Part shown: positions 30,021 to 39,797 of the stretch, one piece after another
How positions within the stretch are numbered: position 1 is the first letter of the stretch
How the letters are laid out: each line of letters begins with the position of its first letter
Assembly: GCA_964482035.1 (NCBI GenBank)
Contig: CAYZVC010000001.1
Coordinates: 719,638-783,637, forward strand
Reading direction: 5' to 3'
DNA: 64,000 nt
DNA from: JANJWP01 sp964482035
GTDB lineage: Bacteria; Patescibacteriota; Gracilibacteria; BD1-5; UBA2023
Notes under the pieces: model-generated
The model's database searches: none
What the model was told of the DNA's origin: nothing
The model's input: the letters and a program-made list of their open reading frames with translations, nothing else
Position numbers and translations under genes: made by a program

Positions 30021-31895
30021 TTAGGAAACGGGGTCGACGAATTCCGAAAACCAAACTTCCAAAGACAGGAGCTTCCAAAGTATCCTCATGTATCCGTCAG
30101 CGGTAGGGCCGAGATAATCCTGCAGCGAACGCTGGTCTTTTATTCACGCGCGTACGACCTTCTCCCAAATGCGCATGATGACTTCCAAAACGTCGGGCCT
30201 GAAGACTCCCCTGACGGACAGCGAGGATATCTTTTCGCGGATAAGCGCCGAATTCGCGGGACTCAACAACCAAATCAGGTACGAAGGGACGGAGAAATCC
30301 GTTTTTCCTCGGTCGAGAAGTTCTTGGGGTATGTACTTCGAAAGCGCGCGTTTGAGGAACAGTTTGTTCTCTTCGTAACCGGTCGGATATTCTTGCGGGG
30401 AGAAGCGCTCCCGTACCTTTGAGCCGAAAGCCAGCCTCCGGAGATTGGCATGGGCGAAAATCGGAATGATTCGAACGTCGTTTGCGACGCTGATTTTCTC
30501 ATTCAAGAGACTGTTTCGAAGATTTCCCCGATACGCGAGATCCGAATGGGTAAGGAGGTTGAAGAGGGGTTCCTCTTTTCCGTAAGACGACTTGCAGTCA
30601 CCGAACACGTTGCGTCTTTTTTCAATCGGACCGAGCCATCCTTCCATGAAGAAATCTTCCGGCCTGAGCGGAATCTGCTTGCCCTTCGCGTAACTGTGCA
30701 CGAGGTCTCAAAGAATGGAACTGAACAATACGTACAGGTTTTCGTCCGAACGAATTTTCCTCTCGGCCGTCTTCAGGATGGTCGGATCGGAAAACGGGTC
30801 GTGAACGAAGCGGAATCCGGCGTCGAAAAGACACCCGGGCTCGAGGAAATGCGGATTTCCATGCAAGATGGCGATAGTCCTGAGAGTGGAGGGATTACTG
30901 CCCAGGATGGGTTCTATGTACGATCCCGTAACCAACGTTTTCAATCCCCGGGCCTTGGCTTCCCTCGATATCGCACGCAGCGTGATCGAAAGTCAGGCAA
31001 GAATGCTGTCGGCGTCTTCCATGTCCCGGACGGCAGCGGAATAGTTCTCGAAAGGGTTTTCGGTAGGAAGATTGATGACGTCATGGGGAATTCCGAGCTT
31101 CTTGCAGTATTCGATAGCGAATTCGTCATCTTTTTTGAGCACTTCCTGCACGGCGGTAACCGCCCTCACCTTCTTTCAGAACTTGATGGCCGCATCCAGA
31201 ATGATGGTCGAATCGAGTCCGCCGGTAAAAAGCACCGTGAATTCCTCGTCATTCGGAAAAGCCTCGACGATCTTCTCGAATTCTTCTTCGTACGCCCGAT
31301 AGACGTCGTCGCGCCCATGGGGAGCGAAGTCTATGGGGAATTCCTTCGTCGTGCCCACGAATTCGACCCCGCCAATCTCGGATATGCGGAAAGTGGCAAC
31401 GCTTCCGAACGGAATCGGAACGATCGATTCGAACAACGTCCGGTCGGGCGGAGTGGTCTTAAAGGAAAAACCGTCATAAAAAGCCTGTCGGTCGATGGAA
31501 AGTTCCTTTCCGGCAAGCCTCAGGAATTCGACGATGGGAGATTGGAAATTGGAAACGAGGAGCGTCTCGGAATCGAGATAGTAGTATGCCGGGGTTATCC
31601 CCATCTGGTCCCTTCCTACCGAAATCTCCCCAGACTTCCGGCCTACGGAGATCGAGGCGTATCCGAACGGCGAAGGGTCTCCGTAAAGCGATGCCCGCTG
31701 GTCCATGGGCGATTCCAGAATAAGGGAGTCCGGACCGTTCGGAACCATTCCGGAACTTCCGAAAATTTCAACCGAGCCTTTCGGAAGGGCCGAGCCGAGT
31801 CCGAATTCGGAAATCTCCGGAAAATGACGACTCCCTTCCGAAGCGATTTTCTGGGGAAGTCCGTTCTTGGCGTACGCGTAAAAAAATCCTCGCAT
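30021..31895 (-). CDS. Asparagine-synthetase-like amide ligase lacking the glutaminase Cys (copy 1)
   Basis: A 624-aa AsnB-fold protein joined by four TGA-Gly codons (31174, about 30991, 30706, about 30142). The N-terminal half has the class II amidotransferase beta fold (SLYGDPSPFGYASISVGR, RDQMGITPAYYYLD) but begins MRG, so the catalytic Cys2 is absent. The C-terminal half is the PP-loop synthetase domain, with TVLFTGGLDSTIILDAA near residue 224, FAIEYCKKLGIPHDVINLP, and RRLAFGSKVRERFSPQEY near the end. This layout matches lasso-peptide cyclases and beta-lactam synthetases, which activate a carboxylate with ATP and use an internal amine. Such a role is inferred. Followed, in reverse order, by the PRTase-propeller and FG-GAP genes. 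Confidence 0.75.
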
Positions 31896-31904
31896 GGTTT
31901 TCGG

Positions 31905-33596
31905 TTATTGGAAATCGTCGTTTCTTCGCGTTCTCGTAACGTCGGAGAGATCGTATCTGTATACGGAATCCGCGAAATCTTCGAGTATCATGAACTTTCC
32001 GCTGAACGCGGGCCTGGTCGTTATGCGTTCGTGGTGCTGCACGTACGCGGTAACCGTCCGCTTCTCCGAATCGTAGAAGTAAACGCGCATGTCGTTACAT
32101 CCGAAGACTACGGTTTTTTCGTCCAAAAGCGAAGGTTGGGAGAATATTCTTCCGCCCGTCCGATAGGAGAAAAGCGCTTCTCAAGTCTTCGCGTCGAGAT
32201 GGCGGAACGTACCGTCCGCGCCTCAGAAGAATACCCCGCCCCGATGGTACGCCGGAGTGGAATAGACGACGTAGGGCGTTTCGACTTCCCAGAGTACGGC
32301 ACCGTCATCGACCCCCACGCACCGAAAATTTCCGTCGTGACATCAGAAACAGACGGAACGCGTCTCCGGAACGTAACAGAAACCGGCTTTGATCGGCGCC
32401 CGGAAATCCAGACACCAAAGTTCTTTTCCATCAGACGAAAGACGGATGAGCTCGCCCCCGTTGGTTCCGCAGACGACCCCATCGCCAGGAATCGCAATGG
32501 GGGAAGAATGGACGAAATCCCGTACGGGGAAATGCCAAACGGGATTTCCATCCGCGTCGACTCTGGCGATCGCCCCGGCGTATTCCCCGTAATTTTCCAA
32601 ACCGACGTAAAACGCCCCTTCGTCGGGATCGAACGCCGGGGTCGAACCTATCCAATCGGCGAGTTGGGTCGCGAAACGGACGGCGCCATCAGATTTCGAA
32701 AGGCAGTACAGACATCCGTCGTACGCTCAGAAAACCACGCTTTCCGGCGTTTCGACCAGAGAAGAAAGCACTCATTTCCTCGAAGGAAAATCCGGAATTT
32801 TGAAAGACCAAAGAAAGGCTCACGTCGCCACGTCCATACATTTCACCTCCCCGTGTTCGCCTGAGAAATAGGCTTTCCCTTCGGAAACGCAAGGCGACGA
32901 TTTGGGAACCACGAGGGTCTTATGGAATGCCGCCGTTCCGAAAAATTTCGCTTTCTTCGGAAAAATCGGAACCGGGAGGGCTTTTCTTGCGGCAACCGAA
33001 AGTCAGAGGTCCGAAAGATCGAGCAGATACGAAAAATCAGGAGCGCCGGGGCGTGCCGAATAGTTCCGGAGGAAATCCGGATTCGCGAATTGAACCATGC
33101 AGAAAACTCCGACGACGCGAATTCCGGCTTCCGTCAGGATTTCCAAAGCTTTGAGAAGGGAATCTCCAGAGTTCGCCAAATCGTCGATGAGAATCGTCGG
33201 GACTCCGGGTTTCGGAACGCCTTCGATGAGGTTCGCCAATCCGTCCTTTTTCCGACTCTTGCGCACTACCAGGGCGTTGGTTTTCTTTCCCCGGGAAGCC
33301 CCGATGGCAAGTACGGCTCAGGAAAGCGGCACCGAGCCGAGTTCGACCGTGGCGATTTGAACGTCCCCGGCATCGGAATACGCGTTCCAAAACAATTCCG
33401 AAATGAAAACCGCAGACTCGGAATCGAGAAACAGCCTTCGGAAATCCAATATCCAATCGGTGCGCTTGTCTTTTACGGATTCCGGATTTTTTTTATCATA
33501 AAACGCTTCCTCATCCCCTCTGACCACGCACGATTCGGCAACGAGAGAGCGGAGTTTCGAGAACTCGGCGGATTCCAAACGGATTTTGCGAATCAT
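31905..33596 (-). CDS. Fusion: orotate-phosphoribosyltransferase-like domain + PQQ-type beta-propeller
   Basis: A 563-aa single frame through at least six TGA-Gly codons. Residues 1-190 are a type I phosphoribosyltransferase close to PyrE: VQIATVELGSVPLSGAVLAI, ALVVRKSRKKDG, and the PRPP loop TILIDDLANSGDSLLKALE (Asp-Asp at 138-139). Residues about 215-563 are PQQ/BamB-like propeller blades: GKAYFSGEHGEVKCMDVATG, GAYDGCLYCLSKSDGAVRFA, VCGTNGGELIRLSSDGKELW, GGADGTFRHLDAKTGEALF. TGA gives the Gly of VATG, DAKTG and VFG, matching the blade consensus. No signal peptide is present, so the propeller is cytosolic. The combination is unusual; the role is unknown. Confidence 0.8.
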
Positions 33597-33600
33597 GCGC

Positions 33601-34974
33601 TTACCGTTTGAAATTGAAGAATTCCCCGTCCGTAAAGAATTTCTTGCCTATCGTCGGGCTGATGTCTTCTATCACGAACCATTCGTCCCTTTCGTACACG
33701 CGTTCGTGGCTGAAACGGTACGGGATTTTTTTCGTTTTTCCCGTATCCGGATCCAAGAGGACGATTCCGAGATTATTGATACCGAGGAGAAGTTCGTCGA
33801 TTCCGTCGCCGTCGACGTCTTTTCCGGAAACGGTATGGATGGACGTCAGGTCCTGCGAGCGGAAAGTACTGCGCTTTTTCAAGTATTCGTCGGACAATCC
33901 GCCGCTCAAATCGTATTTCGCCACGATTTCGAAATCGTCGGACCCCGGTTTCTCGCCGACGAAATAGAGCATCCCGTTATCGCAGCCGATTTGGAATGTC
34001 GGACGGTTCGCGACTTTATAGAACGCGATGCCCTTGCATTCCTTATGTCCGTCGAGGGTGAGCGCGACCTTGGTCTGGAGTTTTCCTTCGGAATATTTCT
34101 GACGGACGACACGTATGGGAACGATGGTCTTTCCGCTCGCGTCGAGAGTGCCTTCGTACAAAGAAACGAGGGAAGGTTTTCCCGAAGCGTCCTTGAATTC
34201 CCCGAGTCTCCGTACGAATGCCGGACGCTCCAGCCCGACGTCGTCCAATTTGATATCGCCGAGATCGGTCGGGAAAGTGGCGCGGTAGACCGTCCCCTCT
34301 TCGTACGTTTCGGATGACCCCCCGCCGAAATACGGGGTAGTCGCGGAGAAATAGATTTCGTCGTTTCCGTCCCCGTCGAGATCGGACAATTGCACGAAAT
34401 GCAGCAACGTACTCCTATTCCCCTGCAAGCCGTAGTACGGAGTATGGAAAACGTGCTCTTCGCCGGTGTCGACGGACCTTACGAAGAGATACCCGTTCCC
34501 GTGCGTAATCGCGACGAAGACTTTTTTTCAGAGAATGGTACCGGTCGCCATGTCTCGGAACCGGTTCTCGGAACTCTGCATAAGAAGCTTCTTGTCCCCG
34601 GATTCGGTGATTTGGAAAATTCTCGCCGGCGCGCCCGGACCAGCCCCGTTCCTTCCTCAGGCAAGGAGGGTCGTGCCTTCGAAATCGAAGACCCTCCTCG
34701 GCGTGAATTCGTTATCGAGCCCGACGTCGATGAACTTACGGTCACGAATGAAAGCGTCATCGAAACCGCCGGTTCCCGATTCTGAAAAATCGGAAAAGGA
34801 AAACCGGTATATCCCGCTGTCGACGTTACCGTACAGGGCCTTGAGGATGGTTACGTAAAAATACGGACCCCCTTCGTTTTTTCGGGGTTCGCCCATTCCG
34901 AAATACGCCAAAGCGCCCGCCGTTGCGAGCGCCATCGTCAAAACTACTGCGGCTGCGTACCGTTTCTTATTCAT
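33601..34974 (-). CDS. Membrane-anchored FG-GAP/VCBS-like repeat protein (copy 2)
   Basis: A 457-aa paralog of the gene at 15.3-16.6 kb. N-terminal anchor KRYAAAVVLTMALATAGALAYF. FG-GAP-type loops: VQLSDLDGDGNDEIYFSATT and GKDVDGDGIDELLLGINNLG. PTFQIGCDNGMLYFV matches the paralog's PTVQVGCDKATLYVL. Two TGA-Gly codons (near 34657 and 34530). Probably an exported calcium-binding beta-propeller. It precedes the PRTase-propeller gene by 4 nt. Confidence 0.78.
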
Positions 34975-34991
34975 GGAAAACTGGGGTTTCT

Positions 34992-36221
34992 TTATCCTCC
35001 GAGCTTCTTGATTTTTTCGTTAAGGTCCCACCAGATGGCGAAACCGTCGATGACGAACGGGCGAACGAGGAGGTTCTCCTTCATGGTCTTCGCGGCGAGC
35101 TTGTAAGCATCAAGAGCTTCCTGTTTTTTACCGGCAGCCTGGAGATGGTCGCCCTTGGCCATGTAAAGGTATCCCTCGCGAATGCCTATGAGCTGGAGCT
35201 GGGGATCGTCGAAGGCGGTCTGTCCGGCAGCCTTGAATTTCAGGGAATAGGCCTCCTTGAAGAAGGTCGCCCCCTTGTCGTAATCGCCCTTGAGAGCGTA
35301 GAGGTTCGCGAGCGCGAAGTACAACTGTACGGTTCCAAGCCATTTCCCTTCGGTATAGAGCGTCGATTTCTTGTATTCGGCAACGTAATCCTGGAAATGC
35401 GCGATTTCGGTGTCGATATTCTTTACGATCTCGTCTTCCGGAGTGTTCTGGTAGTGCTGGAAAATGCGCGAACCCTTAAGGAGGGTCTGGCGCTCGTCTT
35501 CCTTGAGGGTGTTCCAACCCGGCCATTTGAGGAAGAAGTTCGCCTGTCCAGCGAGAATGAGTTTCGGATTCGCCGGCTTCATCTCGCCACGGACGTAGCG
35601 GAGGAAGTTCGCGGTAATGTTGAACTGGCGGGACGTCTGGGATTGCTGACGTTTGAGGATGGCGTCGGAAACCTTGAGAACGGAAGCCTTGTCCTTAAGG
35701 AACATTTCGCGGAGGACAAACGAGAGGGTTTCCTGCGAAACGATCGGAAGCGACTGGAGTTTGACGGGATCGAAAGCCTTCTTGTTCTTGTACGTGTCGT
35801 AGATGTACCCTTCGAGGGTTACGCGCGGATCAAGAGCGAGACCCTGCATGTTGAATTCCTGCTTCATGAGGATTTTCTCGGGAATCGGCGAACCGGCTTC
35901 GCGAAGTTTGAGGAGCGAGAGCGAGAGGGTCGCGAGGGACGGGGAATTGGAAGCGAGGGTGAATTCGTCGAGTTTCTTCTCGTCGAAGGTCGACGGATCG
36001 TTCGCCACGCCGGAAAGGTAATCCGAAACCGGAGGAACTACCGGTTTTTCCGCGACTTTCGCGACTTCGGTTTCCTTAACCGCCTCGGCTTCGGTCTTTC
36101 CGGCGGATCCGGACGGGCCGCCCATCGGGGAAACGCCTCCGTTACGGAAAAAGAGAATTGCCGCGATGACGGCGGCGGCGACGATGACGAGTCCTGCGAT
36201 GAGCATTTTCTTAGAAAGCAT
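34992..36221 (-). CDS. Membrane-anchored helical-repeat (TPR-like) protein
   Basis: A 409-aa protein. Residues 5-26 are an N-terminal TM (MLIAGLVIVAAAVIAAILFF). A Gly/Pro/Glu linker follows, then an all-helical body. The C-terminal 130 residues contain TPR-like pairs: WLGTVQLYFALANLYALKGD, YDKGATFFKEAYSLKFKAAG, GYLYMAKGDHLQAAGKKQEA and LDAYKLAAKTMKENLL. No TGA. Likely an outward-facing scaffold or assembly factor; no specific partner can be named. It lies directly downstream of the His-Xaa-Ser peptide gene, past a terminator. Confidence 0.7.
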   Translation of the reverse strand: MLSKKMLIAGLVIVAAAVIAAILFFRNGGVSPMGGPSGSAGKTEAEAVKETEVAKVAEKPVVPPVSDYLSGVANDPSTFDEKKLDEFTLASNSPSLATLSLSLLKLREAGSPIPEKILMKQEFNMQGLALDPRVTLEGYIYDTYKNKKAFDPVKLQSLPIVSQETLSFVLREMFLKDKASVLKVSDAILKRQQSQTSRQFNITANFLRYVRGEMKPANPKLILAGQANFFLKWPGWNTLKEDERQTLLKGSRIFQHYQNTPEDEIVKNIDTEIAHFQDYVAEYKKSTLYTEGKWLGTVQLYFALANLYALKGDYDKGATFFKEAYSLKFKAAGQTAFDDPQLQLIGIREGYLYMAKGDHLQAAGKKQEALDAYKLAAKTMKENLLVRPFVIDGFAIWWDLNEKIKKLGG

Positions 36222-36273
36222 GTGACCTATTTTTAGGGAAATTCGACGAACGTGGGCGTTCGGGGTGGTAACT

Positions 36274-36298
36274 GAAAAAAAGGGGCGCGAACCCCCTT
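36274..36298 (-). terminator. Terminator after the small His-Xaa-Ser protein gene
   Basis: Minus strand stem AAGGGGG / CCCCTTT type (GGGG...CCCC around the loop GTTCGCG) followed by TTTTTTT. It isolates the 101-aa gene as a single-gene transcript. Confidence 0.7.
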
Positions 36299-36311
36299 CT
36301 TCCGGCGACGA

Positions 36312-36617
36312 TTAGCCGCCGCCTCCGCCGTCGCCGCTGCCGCTGCCGCTGTCTCAGCTGGAAGCGTGGTTTCCATGGGACGAGTGGACGCCCTGTCCGC
36401 TGTCGTTCGAAATCGTGCTCGAATGCCCTTCGGCGCTCGGGATCACGTAATCGAGGATATCGTGGCCCATCGCGTCCTTATCGGAAAAAGCGAGGCCTAC
36501 GAGCGCGCCGAAAGCCCCGAGACCGAGAACCTTCTTGCCGGTAATGGCGGCGTCCTCGCTGGTAAGCATTTTGCCTAACTGGCTCGACATGCGAGGAAAT
36601 TTTCCTTTCTTTTGCAT
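36312..36617 (-). CDS. Small Gly/Ser/His-rich protein; candidate His-Xaa-Ser (HxsA-like) precursor
   Basis: A 101-aa protein: residues 1-50 are leader-like with a hydrophobic stretch (VLGLGAFGALVGLAF). The C-terminal half is Ser/Gly/His-rich with HSS, HSS and HAS triplets (GHSSTISNDSG, GVHSSHGNHASSG), ending in a Gly/Ser/Asp tail. TGA at about 36353 supplies the Gly after HASS; TAA follows five glycines. HxsA precursors in the HXS system of radical-SAM-modified peptides carry C-terminal His-Xaa-Ser repeats, and HxsB- and HxsD-type genes occur at 49.7-51.8 and 62.0-63.7 kb. Strong promoter and own terminator. Precursor role inferred; it is about 13 kb from the nearest maturase. Confidence 0.6.
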
Positions 36618-36650
36618 GGAAAACTTGGATGAGAAATATGCATCCCCGTA

Positions 36651-36678
36651 ATGATAGCATTCCGCACCGGAGTGTCAA
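36651..36678 (-). promoter_or_regulatory. Strong promoter of the His-Xaa-Ser protein gene
   Basis: Minus strand TTGACA (36673-36678), 16-nt spacer, TATCAT (36651-36656); start near 36643, leader about 25 nt without a Shine-Dalgarno. Confidence 0.8.
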
Positions 36679-36711
36679 TCGAAAACCCCTTGACTCGGCT
36701 CGTCCGAAGAT

Positions 36712-36740
36712 AAAAAAATCCCCTTTTCGCAAAGGGGATC
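36712..36740 (-). terminator. Terminator of the symporter gene
   Basis: Minus strand GATCCCCTTT / AAAAGGGGAT hairpin with a 3-nt loop and TTTTTTT, about 22 nt past the TGA stop. A textbook rho-independent terminator. Confidence 0.88.
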
Positions 36741-36761
36741 GGAAGGGCGGTTTTCAGGCGG

Positions 36762-38192
36762 TCATTCCTTCTTGCCGAACGCCAAAGCGCAAAAGCCGGA
36801 AAAAAGAACGCTGAAGAGCGAGCCGAAGATGATGAGTCCGGTAATCTTGTTGAGATTCCCATACGCGAATATCGGCAATCCGATGAGGATGGAACCGAGA
36901 ATCCCGTAGAAAACCCCGCTTTCGCTTACCTTTGGACGAAGCAGGGTCACGACGGTCGGAAGGAGCGTCGAAGCCCTGAGCGTTCCGTAAAACAGGAACA
37001 GGTAGAGGACGGTGAGCCCCGGGATGTTGGCGATGCCGATGGCGGCGACCGACAACACGACCATGGCCGTCCTCGAATACTTCATAACTTTCGCATTGTT
37101 CTTCCACGTGCCGGTCGAACCGTTCCTCCTTTCGTAAACGTCGTGGCCGGACATGCTCGAGATCGAGGCGAGATTGCTGTCGAGCGTCGATACCAAACCG
37201 GAAAGCAGCATGAACGTGAACGGGACGACCGTCCACGCCGGAAGCAGCGCGAGCACAACCTCCAAGTTGACCTGCGATTGGTTTTTCGCCACGAAGCCCA
37301 TGCCTGCCGCAAGGAAACCCAGAACCGAAAGGCTCAGGGGAACCAAGGCGAAGAGCAGGGCCCCGTAAACGAACGAACGTTGGACGCCCTCCTTTCGGAT
37401 GGCGAACGCCCGTTGCCAGAACGACTGGTCCCCGAACGGGCCCGACATGAGCCCGATGGTCGCCGGAATGCCGAACGTAAGGAAAACCGTCAGTCCGTCC
37501 CCGGAAAAGAGGTCGGAATAGGTTCCCGTTTTTCCGGTAAAACCCTTCGCGACGACTTCCCAACCGCCTCCTGCCGACACCGTCCATGGAACGATGAACG
37601 CCACGGTCAGGAGCATTACCGCCAAAAGCAGGAAATCGCTGACGATGGAACCGCGGATGCCCGAATACAGCGTATAGCCGATGGGGATGACCGCGAGAAT
37701 CACGGTCACGGTCTGGAACGGAATGCCGCTGATGGTGGAAATGATTTTCCCGCCGGCCAGCAACTGGACGGCGAACGAGCAAGTGGCCAAGCCCGCAAGC
37801 GCCACCAGATACAGGTTTTGGACCCGTTTGGAATGCCGTTCCTTCATGTATCCGGAAAGGGTGAACCCCTCGGGAAACGCGTTGCGGATCTTCTTGGCGA
37901 AGAACGAGAACAGCACGAGGCAGAGCACGTTGGGGACGAGGAACCAGAAGAGGCCCACCCATCCTTGCGCGTACGCTTTTTCGGAAGAAACGAACAACGC
38001 CGGGGCCCAAATCCACGCCGCCGCTATCGAAAACGACGCGGGAACGGTTCCTATCCCCCTTTCCGCCACGAGGAATTCGGATTTCGTAGCTTCGCCGAAT
38101 CTCGTAAAGAACCACACGACGGCCGAAACGAGCGCCGCATACGCGAAAAGGAGGAGATACCCCTCCGTTTGGTTGAAAATTTGGATATTCAT
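36762..38192 (-). CDS. Sodium:solute symporter (SSS family), TGA-terminated, probably foreign
   Basis: A 476-aa SSS-family transporter with about 13 TM helices (YLLLFAYAALVSAVVWFF; FSIAAAWIWAPALFVSSEKAY; LVSTLDSNLASISSMSGHDVY with the family SxLDSxLAS motif). Substrate uncertain. It differs from all neighbours: the coding frame ends at TGA (36762-36764), there is no internal TGA, a strong Shine-Dalgarno (AAGGAAGGGA) precedes the ATG at 38190-38192, and promoter and terminator are its own. If TGA were Gly here, translation would run through the terminator and into the 101-aa gene in the same frame. A recently acquired gene or a genuine TGA stop are the options. Confidence 0.9.
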   Translation of the reverse strand: MNIQIFNQTEGYLLLFAYAALVSAVVWFFTRFGEATKSEFLVAERGIGTVPASFSIAAAWIWAPALFVSSEKAYAQGWVGLFWFLVPNVLCLVLFSFFAKKIRNAFPEGFTLSGYMKERHSKRVQNLYLVALAGLATCSFAVQLLAGGKIISTISGIPFQTVTVILAVIPIGYTLYSGIRGSIVSDFLLLAVMLLTVAFIVPWTVSAGGGWEVVAKGFTGKTGTYSDLFSGDGLTVFLTFGIPATIGLMSGPFGDQSFWQRAFAIRKEGVQRSFVYGALLFALVPLSLSVLGFLAAGMGFVAKNQSQVNLEVVLALLPAWTVVPFTFMLLSGLVSTLDSNLASISSMSGHDVYERRNGSTGTWKNNAKVMKYSRTAMVVLSVAAIGIANIPGLTVLYLFLFYGTLRASTLLPTVVTLLRPKVSESGVFYGILGSILIGLPIFAYGNLNKITGLIIFGSLFSVLFSGFCALAFGKKE

Positions 38193-38229
38193 TTTTGGTC
38201 CCTTCCTTTCAAAACATTGGACTCCATGA

Positions 38230-38257
38230 ATCATAGTCAACGGATAGCGTTAGTCAA
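38230..38257 (-). promoter_or_regulatory. Promoter of the symporter
   Basis: Minus strand TTGACT (38252-38257), 16-nt spacer, TATGAT (38230-38235); start near 38223, leader about 30 nt containing the Shine-Dalgarno. A second TTGACT overlaps the spacer end. Confidence 0.75.
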
Positions 38258-38338
38258 CCGGTGGGACGGACGCCGACGGATACGGAGGTTTTGCAAATCC
38301 GGCAATATGCCTAAACTACGTTCATAACCCCGTCTATC

Positions 38339-38590
38339 ATGCGTACGATCTGCCTCGCCCTCTTCTCTTCGATCCTCGCCTGCTCATGCGCCGCGACGCC
38401 GTGGAACACGGAAAAACCGTCCGGGAAGCCATATTGCGCTTGCGAAGACGGTTCTGGAAAATACGGTCCCCGGTGAGAAAAATGCGGAGAAACCTTGAAA
38501 GAGAAAATCGGAAAACAAGGATACTACGGGGAACTCGAGATGGCCAAATCTACGGCGTACTTCCTGAAGGACTGCCGGAATTCCCCGTAA
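38339..38590 (+). CDS. Small Cys-rich lipoprotein
   Basis: An 83-aa protein beginning MRTICLALFSSILAC, with lipobox ILAC (Cys15) for lipid attachment. The mature part has six further Cys (CSC, CAC, a CGE Cys and a DCR Cys). One TGA-Gly (about 38474) lies in GPRGEKCGE. Function unknown; probably a surface lipoprotein. A weak promoter may be TTGCAA / TAAACT about 30-50 nt upstream. It ends in TAA 9 nt from the convergent rhodanese gene. Confidence 0.6.
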
Positions 38591-38599
38591 CCCCGTCCG

Positions 38600-39793
38600 T
38601 TATCGGAAGACGGCGATTCCGTACGGGGATTTTCCGTCTTTCGCGTACGTTTCCACGAAAACCCTGGCATAGAAACAGGAGAACGTGTCGTAACAGGCGA
38701 ACCTCACCGGTTCGCCTTTTTTCGCGATTTCGCCGATATTGGCGAGACCGGTCGAATATTCGCGCGATCCGAGACGGTAGAACGGAAAGGAAGTTATCGA
38801 ATACCCGGAGGAATACCCTTTTTTCGAAAGGGTTTCCGAGAGCGCTCACAACGTGTCGACGACCGTTCCGTCAGCCGGCTCGGAAGCGCGGTCGTAGGTT
38901 CGGTAATCCGTTTTCGCGGAGAATGCCACGGGCGGGATGCCCATTCGGTCCAATACCGGCCTCATTCCGGTGGCCAGAGCGTACGCCGAGAAGCCCTTCG
39001 AACGCACGTATGCCGTAGCGATGAGGCTCCTGGAGAGGTCGGCGGCGCCGTCGTGGCAGACGAACACGTAGGTCTTCGCCTTATCGAAAGCGACTTCGTC
39101 GTTCACGATCGCTCGGTACTCGAGGTTCTTCGCGCCCTTGAACCGGGCAGAAGTTGCGAATTCCACGGGGGTACGGAGGTCGACTATTTCGTATTTGGGA
39201 GAAATTTTCCCGTTTTCGAAAATTTCGGAAAGCGGCAATTCGTATTCCCCTTTCCGTATCGATTCGAGCGTCGCGACGTCGTTCGGTACCTTTCCGGAAG
39301 AAAGGTACCTGCTCCATACGACGTTGTTGTTCCTCCCTATCGAATACGCGATTTCTTCTTCGAGTTCGGTATCCGAGAATTTTCCTCCGGTGCCCGAAAC
39401 CTCCAGGTTCGTGACCAGCGTCGCGAACGGAACGTCGGAACCCGAGGTCCCGTATTCCCCTGCCCGTTTCGTCAAGTCGGAACGGAGTCGATCCATGGGG
39501 GAAAGACTCGTTTCGGCGGAAGAAAACGCGAAATACGCGGAGGCGGCGAGAATGGCGACAAGCGCGAAAACTCCCGAAAAAAACGCTTTCGGGCTCGAAT
39601 GCCTGAGATGACGGACCTGTCCCGCGACGGACGCCAGTGCCATAGCCATGACGCCGGCCGCCACCGCGACCATCGCTCCGGCATTCGAAATAAGCCCCAA
39701 GCCCCCGGAAACCAACGGTCCGGGAACGGCGTACGTTTCGAACGGAAGCGCTAAGGAGAAAACCAGCGCGAATGCGAGCGGGAAGGAAGACAT
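38600..39793 (-). CDS. Membrane rhodanese-domain protein
   Basis: A 397-aa protein. Three N-terminal hydrophobic segments (residues 1-22, 30-60, 70-95) precede an extracytoplasmic part. The rhodanese domain near residues 195-300 has YEIVDLRTPVEFATSARFKG and VFVCHDGAADLSRSLIATAY, with the active-site Cys in VCHDGA. A TGA-Gly (about 38846) continues into a second, degenerate rhodanese-like unit with VRFACYDTFSCFYARVFVET. Sulfur transfer or redox sensing outside the membrane is inferred. Confidence 0.72.
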
Positions 39794-39797
39794 GATT

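Noticed and set aside
30450..32864. An 804-aa plus-strand open frame
   Set aside because: Antisense to the AsnB-like and PRTase-propeller genes, both supported by family motifs once TGA is Gly.
36312..38192. A single symporter/His-Xaa-Ser fusion protein of about 626 aa
   Set aside because: Table 25 would allow it, but a strong terminator and a consensus promoter lie between the two parts, and the symporter has its full family length before TGA.
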